Made by a program: the position numbers and the translations under genes
In this document: positions 1-5,290 of the stretch, in pieces
Numbering within the stretch: position 1 is the first letter of the stretch
How the letters are laid out: the number at the start of each line of letters is the position of its first letter
NCBI GenBank assembly: GCA_013203065.1
Contig: JABMQV010000594.1
Coordinates: forward strand, 1 to 9,398
DNA length: 9,398 nucleotides
From: Desulfobacteraceae bacterium
GTDB taxonomy: Bacteria > Desulfobacterota > DSM-4660 > Desulfatiglandales > Desulfatiglandaceae
Reading direction: 5' to 3'
Notes under the pieces: model-generated
Seen by the model: only the letters and a program-made list of their open reading frames with translations
Database searches by the model: none
What the model was told of the DNA's origin: nothing

Positions 1-1
1 G

Positions 2-40
2 GTCATTGAAATCATCACATTAGAAACGGAGGTGGAATAA
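2..40 (+). CDS. 3' end of an upstream CDS, product unknown
   Basis: Of the three forward frames at the left edge, only the one starting at base 2 is open. It encodes a 12-residue tail (VIEIITLETEVE) ending in TAA at 38-40. That stop shares its last A with the ATG of the amidohydrolase gene (TAATG), and the Shine-Dalgarno of the amidohydrolase lies inside this tail. Such overlap is typical of translationally coupled operon genes and suggests the operon extends to the left. Twelve residues are too few to identify a family, and an open frame this short could occur by chance. Confidence 0.5.
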   Translation, partial: VIEIITLETEVE

Positions 41-1206
41 TGGCAAAGGTGCTGCTCAAGAATATCGGATGCATGGTGAGTGGCAAGATAGAGAAACCGA
101 TTCATCAGGCCGACACCATTTGGGTAGAAGACGGTGTGATAAAGCGGGTGGGGTCCTTTGAGGGGGCGGAAGAAAAAGAGGCCCAGGTGGTTATCGATTG
201 CGCCGGGACTACCGTGACACCGGGTCTGATCGATTCTCACTGCCACCCCGTGCTGGGTGATTTTACACCGAGACAAAACCAGATAGGATTTCTTGAAAGC
301 GAGGCCCACGGCGGCGTCACCACGGTCATCTCTGCCGGGGAGGTCCATCTTCCGGGAAGGCCAAAGGATCCGGCCGGTGTCAAGGCCCTCGCAATCCTGG
401 CAGCGAAGTCTTTTGGGAATTTTAGGCCAGGAGGCATCAAGGTAGAGGGAGGAGGCCTGATCCTGGAGAAAGGCCTTGTGGAGAAAGACTTTGAGGAGAT
501 GGCCAAGGAGGGGGTTCGCATTGTGGGGGAAGTTGGACTGGGTTCTGTAAAGACGCCGGAGGATGCGGAACCCTTGGTAAAGCTTGCAAAGAAATATGGC
601 ATGACTGTCATGATGCACACGGGAGGGACCTCTATTCCCGGGAGTTCCACGGTCACGGCCGAAGAGGTGATCAAGACAGATCCGGACGTTATCTCCCACA
701 TAAACGGGGGACCCACGGCCGTTTCCATGAAAGAGGCGGAGGAACTGGTTAAACGGTCGGCTATGGCCATTGAGATTGTCCATTGCGGCAACCCAAAAGT
801 TGCTGTGGAGGTTGCCAAAATGGTAGTGGCGCACGGTGCCCTTAACCGGGTAATCATCGGAAATGACGCCCCCTCAGGTACCGGCGTGATCCCGTTGGGG
901 ATTCTCAGGGTGATCAATCTCCTTGCCGCACTTACTCCCATAAAGCCTGAAGAGGCCATATGCGCGGCTACAGGCAATACGGCACGGATCTATGGATTGA
1001 ATCGGGGGACCCTTGAAGAGGGCAAAGAAGCGGATCTTGTCGTCATGGATGCCCCCATGGGTTCGGTGGGTGATGATGCCTTATCGTCCCTATCCGCCGG
1101 GGATATACCGGGGGTCTCAATGGTCCTGGTGGATGGTGAGATTGTGGTTTCCAAGAGCCGTAACACCCCGCCCCCTGTAAGACATGCCTCTCTGGTGAAG
1201 GCATAG
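40..1206 (+). CDS. ena: Enamidase-like amidohydrolase (6-oxo-1,4,5,6-tetrahydronicotinate amidohydrolase family)
   Basis: The 388-residue product is a full-length amidohydrolase-superfamily protein that closely resembles, from memory, enamidase of Eubacterium barkeri. That enzyme is a binuclear Fe/Zn protein that opens 1,4,5,6-tetrahydro-6-oxonicotinate to 2-formylglutarate and ammonia. Visible metal and catalytic candidates are the HxH pair H67/H69 after the beta-sandwich start, E164 in VGEVGLG as bridging carboxylate, H193 (MMHTGG), H220 (SHINGGP) and D276 (GNDAPSGTG). The C-terminus has the usual composite-domain return (GKEADLVVMD, then VLVDGEIVVSKSRNTPP). There is no signal peptide, so it is probably cytoplasmic. 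GGAGGT at 28-33 lies six bases before the ATG, which fixes the start. It is followed 11 bp later by the hnr-like gene, the preceding enzyme of the same pathway, which strengthens the call. The substrate could still be another cyclic amide or enamide, because the hydroxylase that begins nicotinate breakdown is not visible. Confidence 0.85.
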   Translation: MAKVLLKNIGCMVSGKIEKPIHQADTIWVEDGVIKRVGSFEGAEEKEAQVVIDCAGTTVTPGLIDSHCHPVLGDFTPRQNQIGFLESEAHGGVTTVISAGEVHLPGRPKDPAGVKALAILAAKSFGNFRPGGIKVEGGGLILEKGLVEKDFEEMAKEGVRIVGEVGLGSVKTPEDAEPLVKLAKKYGMTVMMHTGGTSIPGSSTVTAEEVIKTDPDVISHINGGPTAVSMKEAEELVKRSAMAIEIVHCGNPKVAVEVAKMVVAHGALNRVIIGNDAPSGTGVIPLGILRVINLLAALTPIKPEEAICAATGNTARIYGLNRGTLEEGKEADLVVMDAPMGSVGDDALSSLSAGDIPGVSMVLVDGEIVVSKSRNTPPPVRHASLVKA

Positions 1207-1217
1207 GTGTCGATGTA

Positions 1218-2735
1218 ATGAAAATAGATGAAGACAGGTGTTCCGGGTGCGGTATCTGTGTCCAGGATTGCCCGGTGGGTGCCATTCGTCTCAAGGACAA
1301 GAAACCCCTCGTAAGAGAGACGTGTACCCGTTGCGCTGCCTGTGTGCGGAACTGTCCTGACGAGGCGTTGGGGCTTGATGAGATTCCACCTCCGGACAGC
1401 GCCCAGTGCGATGCCTGTCCTATCTTCTGTTGGATCAAAGAGGGTCATACGGGGGCATGCCAACGCTACCGGAACCAGGGGGGAAGACTCCTACGGATTA
1501 CGCCTAATCATCCGTTTGAAGAGGTAGAGGAAATTGTCGGGCCGGAGCTGCCCGCCCCTATCCGCCGACCTTTGATTACGGGCATAGGCGCCGGAACCAG
1601 TTATCCTGACTGCAAACCGGCCCCATACATTGTCAACACCACCCGAGGCGATGTGGATGTTGTCACAGTGGTTACCGAGGCCCCGCTTAGCTACAGCTCC
1701 ATCCTGGTGAAGATGGACACCGACCTCCGTGTTGGGGATGAGGGGGCTGCCGTATTGAAAGGAAAGAGAAAGGTGGGGATGGTCACCACCGAGCAATACG
1801 GCTCCAAAATGCTCTCCATCGGCGGCGTAAATCTGCTCACCGGCATGGACGGCCTTTTGGTGGCCAGAATGATCACGGATATTGCCAACAGGAAATCTGT
1901 GAGACTCAAGATTCAGGATGGCAGCAGACTCGAACTGCAGGTAGGCCGGGCGCCCATCATCGATGGAAGGGCAGCCGACAAGATGAGGGTGGGTTGCGGG
2001 AGTGCCACACTGGGCCTGTTTGCCCCCCTGTTGAAGGATTCTGCTGACGAGGTGATCATATTGGATTCCCACCTGACCGGTTTGCTCGGAGAGCACGCAG
2101 CCGGGCGTTTCGTTGGTGCAAGGCCTTGTGGTGTGAGGCTCAAGTTCAGGCAGAGCACCCCCGGGCGTTACTTCGGCGATCACGGTGAGGGATGGGGTGG
2201 GACCTCCATCACCAACCCCACCGATGTGATCGCCGGGATCGATCCGGAGGTGGGCTGGGTCGGGATGCGCATACTGATCACAGAGACAACCGGAGAGAAG
2301 GCCTGCCTGCTCGAGCTGGGTAAGGATGGAAATCTGCGTGAGCTTCCTGTTTCGGGGCCTGCGAGGAAGGCATTGGATGCCATCTCATCCAGTTGTGAGC
2401 CCTCCAGGGTCTCCGGAATCTATATGGGAGGAGCAGGGGGAAGCGCCCGAGCCGGGGTGGCAAGTCATCCCATAAAGCTGACCCAGGCAATTCACAAACG
2501 AAGGGCCGGTCTTACCATCGGAGGGGCGCCCGCCTTTATTCTTCCCGGGGGGGGGATTAATTTTATGGTGGATGTTGAGAGGGTCAAAACAGGCGCCTTT
2601 TATTGGACTCCCACGCCCGCCACCATCTGCCCCATCGAATATACGATGGAACTTCAGGACTATAGAGAGATGGGGGGGCACCTGGAAGTCATGAGGCCGT
2701 TTCGTGCAAAGACGCCGGTATCAATCCGTGACTGA
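1218..2735 (+). CDS. hnr: 6-hydroxynicotinate reductase-like Fe-S flavoprotein
   Basis: The 505-residue product begins with a bacterial ferredoxin domain with two [4Fe-4S] motifs: C8/C11/C14/C18 and C36/C39/C42/C46. A further cysteine set follows, C64/C67/C71/C81 (CX2CX3CX9C), which could hold a third cluster. The remaining ~400 residues are a globular domain that I recognise only from 6-hydroxynicotinate reductases; it ends with GGGINFMVDVERVK and an aromatic-rich segment near FYWTPTPATICP. The E. barkeri enzyme was reported to contain one [2Fe-2S], two [4Fe-4S] and a covalently bound flavin, and to reduce 6-hydroxynicotinate to 1,4,5,6-tetrahydro-6-oxonicotinate; the cysteine layout here fits that inventory. 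Adjacency to the enamidase gene, which uses its product, supports the assignment. The ribosome binding site is weak (AGGTG at 1205-1209, overlapping the ena stop region), suggesting coupling to ena. A G-S-A-T stretch at residues 261-264 is a possible but unproven flavin attachment site. The ferredoxin domain implies low-potential electrons are delivered in the cytoplasm. Confidence 0.82.
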   Translation: MKIDEDRCSGCGICVQDCPVGAIRLKDKKPLVRETCTRCAACVRNCPDEALGLDEIPPPDSAQCDACPIFCWIKEGHTGACQRYRNQGGRLLRITPNHPFEEVEEIVGPELPAPIRRPLITGIGAGTSYPDCKPAPYIVNTTRGDVDVVTVVTEAPLSYSSILVKMDTDLRVGDEGAAVLKGKRKVGMVTTEQYGSKMLSIGGVNLLTGMDGLLVARMITDIANRKSVRLKIQDGSRLELQVGRAPIIDGRAADKMRVGCGSATLGLFAPLLKDSADEVIILDSHLTGLLGEHAAGRFVGARPCGVRLKFRQSTPGRYFGDHGEGWGGTSITNPTDVIAGIDPEVGWVGMRILITETTGEKACLLELGKDGNLRELPVSGPARKALDAISSSCEPSRVSGIYMGGAGGSARAGVASHPIKLTQAIHKRRAGLTIGGAPAFILPGGGINFMVDVERVKTGAFYWTPTPATICPIEYTMELQDYREMGGHLEVMRPFRAKTPVSIRD

Positions 2736-2773
2736 GCGTGTAAAGATCCGGGGGTCAGAGGCCCGGCTTTGAT

Positions 2774-2791
2774 TTACCCCAATGGGGGTAA
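2774..2791. terminator. Possible intrinsic terminator hairpin downstream of hnr
   Basis: TTACCCC at 2774-2780 pairs perfectly with GGGGTAA at 2785-2791 around a four-base AATG loop, 38 bp after the hnr stop. The following GTTT is a poor U-tract, so termination would be partial at best. It may instead be part of the palindromic element. Confidence 0.35.
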
Positions 2792-2824
2792 GTTTGCCGG
2801 AACTTCATTGGCTCATGGGGTGGT

Positions 2825-2962
2825 GGAGTACCGGAGTGTTGGAGTGATGATAAAGAACCTTGAACACATAGGATTGATCACACAAAACAGTTGTTGTTTT
2901 GGAGAAAATAATCGTTTCCCAAGATGTTCCAATACTCCATTACTCCAACACTCCAATACTCC
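2825..2962. repeat. Inverted arrays of 8-bp units (GGAGTRNN / NNYACTCC)
   Basis: The left arm has three head-to-tail octamers: GGAGTACC (2825-2832), GGAGTGTT (2833-2840) and GGAGTGAT (2841-2848). The right arm has four in inverse orientation: AATACTCC (2931-2938), ATTACTCC (2939-2946), AACACTCC (2947-2954) and AATACTCC (2955-2962). GGAGTGTT is the exact reverse complement of AACACTCC, and GGAGTGAT pairs with ATTACTCC through one G-U. A long stem with a loop of about 82 bases is therefore possible in RNA or single-stranded DNA. Confidence 0.75.
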
Positions 2963-2981
2963 ATGTCAAACCATACACAGG

Positions 2982-2999
2982 CAGAGCAGTTTTGCTCTG
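2982..2999. repeat. Perfect 7-bp hairpin upstream of UPF0280 gene
   Basis: CAGAGCA at 2982-2988 and TGCTCTG at 2993-2999 form a perfect stem around a GTTT loop. It directly abuts the next hairpin at 3000-3020, giving two stacked stems just before the UPF0280 start. Confidence 0.6.
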
Positions 3000-3023
3000 A
3001 CCCGGTCTAGAGGGCCGGGTTTT
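3000..3023 (+). terminator. Terminator-like GC hairpin with short T-run
   Basis: ACCCGG (3000-3005) pairs with CCGGGT (3015-3020) around a nine-base loop, followed by TTT and a pyrimidine run. It ends only 15 bp before the UPF0280 ATG. If it terminates transcription, little room is left for a promoter of that gene; otherwise the stem lies in the 5' leader of the UPF0280 message. It is also the right end of the palindromic element. Confidence 0.4.
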
Positions 3024-3037
3024 CCCTTCTGAATAAA

Positions 3038-3889
3038 ATGGTCTATCATAAGGCAGTCAATATCCTCCAAGACGGAAACGTTCTGGCAGAATATGGCCCC
3101 ATGAGGCTTGTGATATCTGCTTCGGTGGGAAAGATCCCCCAAAGGGAGCTTGGGCTGAAGGCCGCAGAAGAGTCTTTCAAATATCTCGAAAGGGTGGCGC
3201 ACCTAAGGAATTCCCTGAGCAAGAGATTGGCCTTGGTGCCAGAGGCTATGGACGACCCTTTGGGGGTCACGATGGTCCGGAGCGTACTGGCGGTGGGGGA
3301 CATGGACCTTACCCCCATGGCCGCGGTTGCCGGGACCATTGCAGACGCCGTAGCAGATTTCCTCGTTGGCCGGGGTATGACCCGGGTAACAGTGGATAAT
3401 GGCGGGGACTTGGCCCTAAGGCTCACGGGAGGAGCACCCTTGGCCGTTGGGATACGGACAGACCTGAAGGAGAAAGAGGCTTCCCATGTAATTGCCCTGG
3501 AATCGGATAGGGTCTCGTGGGGAATTGCCACCAGCGGGATAGGAGGCAGAAGCCTTACAAGGGGGGTTGCCACCGCCGTAACTATTATTGCCGGCAGAAG
3601 TTCGCTTGCGGACGCGGCTGCTACCGCAGTTGCCAATGCAAGTTTTGTGGAAGACCCCCACGTGGTTCAGCGGCCTGCCGTGGAGATAGACCCCCATACG
3701 GACATTGCAGGACTCCCGGTGACAGTAAAGGTCGGGACCTTGAGTGAAAAAAAGAAGGGAGTAGCCCTTTCGGGGGCAATGAAAAGGGCTGGAGAGCTGG
3801 TGCGAGATGGGACAATCCTTGGAGCACTGGTGGCTGTCCAGGGGAAGGTGACCATGACCGATTTTTGCCGACAGAGGCTGGTCACATAA
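3038..3889 (+). CDS. UPF0280 family protein (ApbE-like fold)
   Basis: The 283-residue product matches the UPF0280 family in length and landmarks: EYGPMRLVI near residue 18, GDMDLTPMAAVAG at 87-99, DNGGD at 120-124, ATSG at 164-167 and the ADAAATAVAN block at 191-200. UPF0280 proteins share the fold of ApbE, the Mg-dependent enzyme that moves FMN from FAD onto a Ser/Thr of target proteins. D192 and T196 correspond in pattern to the D-x-x-x-T metal ligands of ApbE. No biochemical function is established for UPF0280 as far as I know. No signal peptide or lipobox is seen, unlike many ApbE proteins, so it is probably cytoplasmic. ATG 3038 is the first ATG after an in-frame stop at 3008-3010, but no Shine-Dalgarno precedes it, which is odd beside the strong site of the next gene. 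It sits 19 bp upstream of the DUF1185 gene and in the locus of a covalent-flavin enzyme, hence the hypothesis that it is a flavin-attachment factor. Confidence 0.85.
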   Translation: MVYHKAVNILQDGNVLAEYGPMRLVISASVGKIPQRELGLKAAEESFKYLERVAHLRNSLSKRLALVPEAMDDPLGVTMVRSVLAVGDMDLTPMAAVAGTIADAVADFLVGRGMTRVTVDNGGDLALRLTGGAPLAVGIRTDLKEKEASHVIALESDRVSWGIATSGIGGRSLTRGVATAVTIIAGRSSLADAAATAVANASFVEDPHVVQRPAVEIDPHTDIAGLPVTVKVGTLSEKKKGVALSGAMKRAGELVRDGTILGALVAVQGKVTMTDFCRQRLVT

Positions 3890-3908
3890 GAGATAAAGGA
3901 GGTTTTTT

Positions 3909-4487
3909 ATGGACGTTATCAAATATGTAACCATCTTGGAGGAAATCCATATGGAAGGGGGACGTAAGATGGACCCTCCAGGCAGGAGGGCCGCTGCAAT
4001 CGCTGTCATACGAAATCCCTTTGCGGGGCAATACGTTGAAGACCTGTCTCCCCTGATGGATGCGGGGGAAGAACTGGGGGAGATCCTCGGCAAAATGGCC
4101 GTTGACGCCTTGGGAATCGAGCCCGAGAGAGCAGAAAGCTACGGAAAAGGGGCCATTGTCGGAGAAGGGGGCGAGCGCGAACATGCGGCGGCAATCCTTC
4201 ACCCCAAGCTGGGAAAACCGTTTCGTGACTCGGTGGGTGGCGGGAAATCTCTGATTCCTTCAGCAAAGAAGATGGGGGGTATGGGAACAGAGATAGACGT
4301 GCCCATCAATTTCAAGGACGCGGCCTTTGTACGTTCCCACTTCGATGCCATGACCGTACGGGTGGATGATGCCCCCAGGTCGGATGAAATCGTGGTGGCG
4401 CTGGTGGTTACCGATTGCGGGAGACCCCACCCCCGCATCGGAGGGCTCAAAAAAGAGGACGCCGAGATGGAGGACGGCCTGAGATAG
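3909..4487 (+). CDS. DUF1185 / PF06684 'amino acid synthesis' family protein
   Basis: The 192-residue product spans the whole PF06684 family. Family-typical blocks are EEIHMEGGRKMDPPGRRAAA near the N-terminus, NPFAGQYVEDLSPLMDAGEELG, EHAAAILHPKLG at residues 91-102, GGGKSLIPSAKK at 110-121, FVRSHFDAM at 140-148, and a C-terminal GRPHPRIGGL. A structural-genomics study of the first family member described a variant of the Bacillus chorismate mutase fold and proposed a role in amino-acid metabolism; the reaction remains unknown. Candidate functional residues from conservation are H92, H98, K113, K120 and H144. There is no signal peptide or membrane segment. A strong AAAGGAGG (3896-3902), six bases before the ATG, sets the start. 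Its pairing with UPF0280 and an Hnr-type reductase is, from memory, recurrent in Proteobacteria, which argues for a shared pathway rather than chance adjacency. Confidence 0.85.
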   Translation: MDVIKYVTILEEIHMEGGRKMDPPGRRAAAIAVIRNPFAGQYVEDLSPLMDAGEELGEILGKMAVDALGIEPERAESYGKGAIVGEGGEREHAAAILHPKLGKPFRDSVGGGKSLIPSAKKMGGMGTEIDVPINFKDAAFVRSHFDAMTVRVDDAPRSDEIVVALVVTDCGRPHPRIGGLKKEDAEMEDGLR

Positions 4488-4490
4488 ACG

Positions 4491-4496
4491 AAGGAG
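4491..4496 (+). promoter_or_regulatory. Shine-Dalgarno AAGGAG bearing on the KptA-like start
   Basis: AAGGAG lies just after the DUF1185 stop and is the best ribosome binding site in the 43-bp gap. The GTG at 4531 is 34 bases further on, too far for this site, while an in-frame CTG at 4504 is seven bases away. The frame is open throughout, so either a rare CTG start gives a protein nine residues longer, or the GTG is used without a good site. Confidence 0.5.
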
Positions 4497-4530
4497 ATCC
4501 GTTCTGGGCAGGCGTAATCAACAAATAAGA

Positions 4531-5259
4531 GTGGATAACCTGGCACGGTTTCTTCTCTATGTCTTGGGCCGCAAGCCTTACGAATTTGGGCTGGTGCCGG
4601 ACCCAACAGGGTTTGTGACATTCAGAGAGCTTCTCCAGGCCCTTCACGAAGAGCCCGGGTGGCGATATGTCAGACAATCCCACATCAATGAGGTGCTTCT
4701 GGGTAAGAGCAGGTACCTTTTTCAGTCGGAGGAAAAAGGAATCAGGGCAACAGAGACACACTGGGACATGGACATGGAAAACCCGTCAACGCTGGTCCCT
4801 GTGATCCTTTATACGGCCGTAAGGAGAAAGGCCCATCCGGTTGTAATGGAAAAGGGCCTGAAATCTCCTGAAGGAAGGTTCCTCATGCTCTCTCCTGAAA
4901 GAGATATGGCCTTGAGGATCGGTAAACGCCGGGATCGCGAGCCCGTGGTCTTGGAGGTGCTGACAAGAGGCGCCGGGAGAAAAGGCGTCAGGTTCTTTAC
5001 CTTCGGGGACCTTTTTCTGAGCGTTGAAGTCCCCACCAAATTTATCTCCGGCCCTCCCGTTTCAAAGGAAGTCCCTGAACATGGAAGGGCGGAGGCCGCG
5101 CGGAAAGAAGGGCCTTCCCGGAAGAGGATCTCCGAAACACCGGGCACGTTTGTCCTTGATCCGGGCAGGGACCCTGACCCATACCGGCGAGCAAAAGGGC
5201 GAAAGCGGAAAGGGTGGAAAGAGGAGTCCAAAAAGATAAGGAGAGGGAAACGGCGGTGA
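4531..5259 (+). CDS. Divergent KptA/Tpt1-like RNA 2'-phosphotransferase homologue with basic C-terminal tail
   Basis: Residues 4-172 follow the KptA/Tpt1 family end to end: ARFLLYVLGRKP for the usual SKFLS-VLRHKP, a winged-helix lobe to about residue 70, IRATETH (family IRA--GH), ILYTAV for LYHGT, the MEKGLKSPEGRFLMLS segment, GKRRDREPVVLEV for G-RHG-PVVL-V, and VRFFTFGDLFLSVEVP. KptA removes an RNA splice-junction 2'-phosphate using NAD+, releasing nicotinamide. Several signature residues differ here: VLRH is G13-R14, HGT is T-A-V (95-97), HLS is M119-L-S, and RHG is R-R-D (133-135); R72 and H77 are kept. It may be inactive, binding-only or retargeted. Residues 173-242 form a low-complexity tail dense in Lys/Arg, suggesting nucleic-acid binding. 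It lies 43 bp after the DUF1185 gene and 31 bp before the pncB ATG, probably in one transcript. The true start may be CTG 4504, which would restore an N-terminal extension like that of E. coli KptA. Confidence 0.72.
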   Translation: MDNLARFLLYVLGRKPYEFGLVPDPTGFVTFRELLQALHEEPGWRYVRQSHINEVLLGKSRYLFQSEEKGIRATETHWDMDMENPSTLVPVILYTAVRRKAHPVVMEKGLKSPEGRFLMLSPERDMALRIGKRRDREPVVLEVLTRGAGRKGVRFFTFGDLFLSVEVPTKFISGPPVSKEVPEHGRAEAARKEGPSRKRISETPGTFVLDPGRDPDPYRRAKGRKRKGWKEESKKIRRGKRR

Positions 5260-5261
5260 CC

Positions 5262-5271
5262 AAAAAAAAAA
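5262..5271 (+). other. A10 homopolymer upstream of pncB
   Basis: Ten consecutive A residues occupy the short spacer between the KptA-like stop and the pncB ribosome binding site. It could affect translation initiation or be a slippage-prone tract; being noncoding, it does not shift a frame. Confidence 0.5.
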
Positions 5272-5275
5272 TTCT

Positions 5276-5283
5276 GAGGAGGG
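5276..5283 (+). promoter_or_regulatory. Shine-Dalgarno GAGGAGGG of pncB
   Basis: GAGGAGGG ends seven bases before ATG 5291 and four bases before the alternative GTG 5288. The spacing favours the ATG, which removes one residue from the longest possible reading. Confidence 0.6.
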
Positions 5284-5290
5284 ATTCGTG

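Larger units (their letters stand above)
2748..3020. repeat. MITE/REP-like palindromic intergenic element
   Basis: Most of the 302-bp gap between hnr and the UPF0280 gene is symmetrical. The outer ends are imperfect inverted repeats: CCGGGGGTCAGAG at 2748-2760 and CTCTGACCCGG at 2995-3005. Each end also folds locally (2748-2752 with 2762-2766, and 3000-3005 with 3015-3020). Inside lies a second inverted pair built of 8-bp units (2825-2848 and 2931-2962). No transposase is encoded, and the only long reading frame runs through the repeats and looks like no protein. I read it as a non-autonomous or REP-type element, inserted within or just downstream of the ena-hnr unit. The boundaries come from the repeats only; no target-site duplication was identified. 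Confidence 0.6.

Noticed and set aside
237..977. Long - strand open frame of 246 codons
   Set aside because: It lies entirely inside the enamidase gene on the opposite strand; its length reflects high GC codon use and it resembles no protein.
1491..2183. Long - strand open frame of 230 codons
   Set aside because: It is antisense to the hnr gene, whose + strand product has clear motifs; no motif is seen in the shadow frame.
2825..2962. Possible CRISPR-like array
   Set aside because: The units are 8 bp, directly adjacent without spacers, and occur in both orientations; no cas gene is present.
2769..3032. 87-codon + strand reading frame in the hnr-UPF0280 gap
   Set aside because: It runs through the inverted repeats, its translation simply mirrors the octamer arrays, it has no family resemblance and no ribosome binding site.
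3038..3889. Calling UPF0280 an ordinary ApbE
   Set aside because: It lacks a lipobox or signal peptide and its landmarks are those of UPF0280; only the fold and part of the metal-site pattern are shared.
3416..4093. 225-codon - strand frame across UPF0280 and DUF1185 genes
   Set aside because: It overlaps two well-supported + strand genes and has no recognisable domain.
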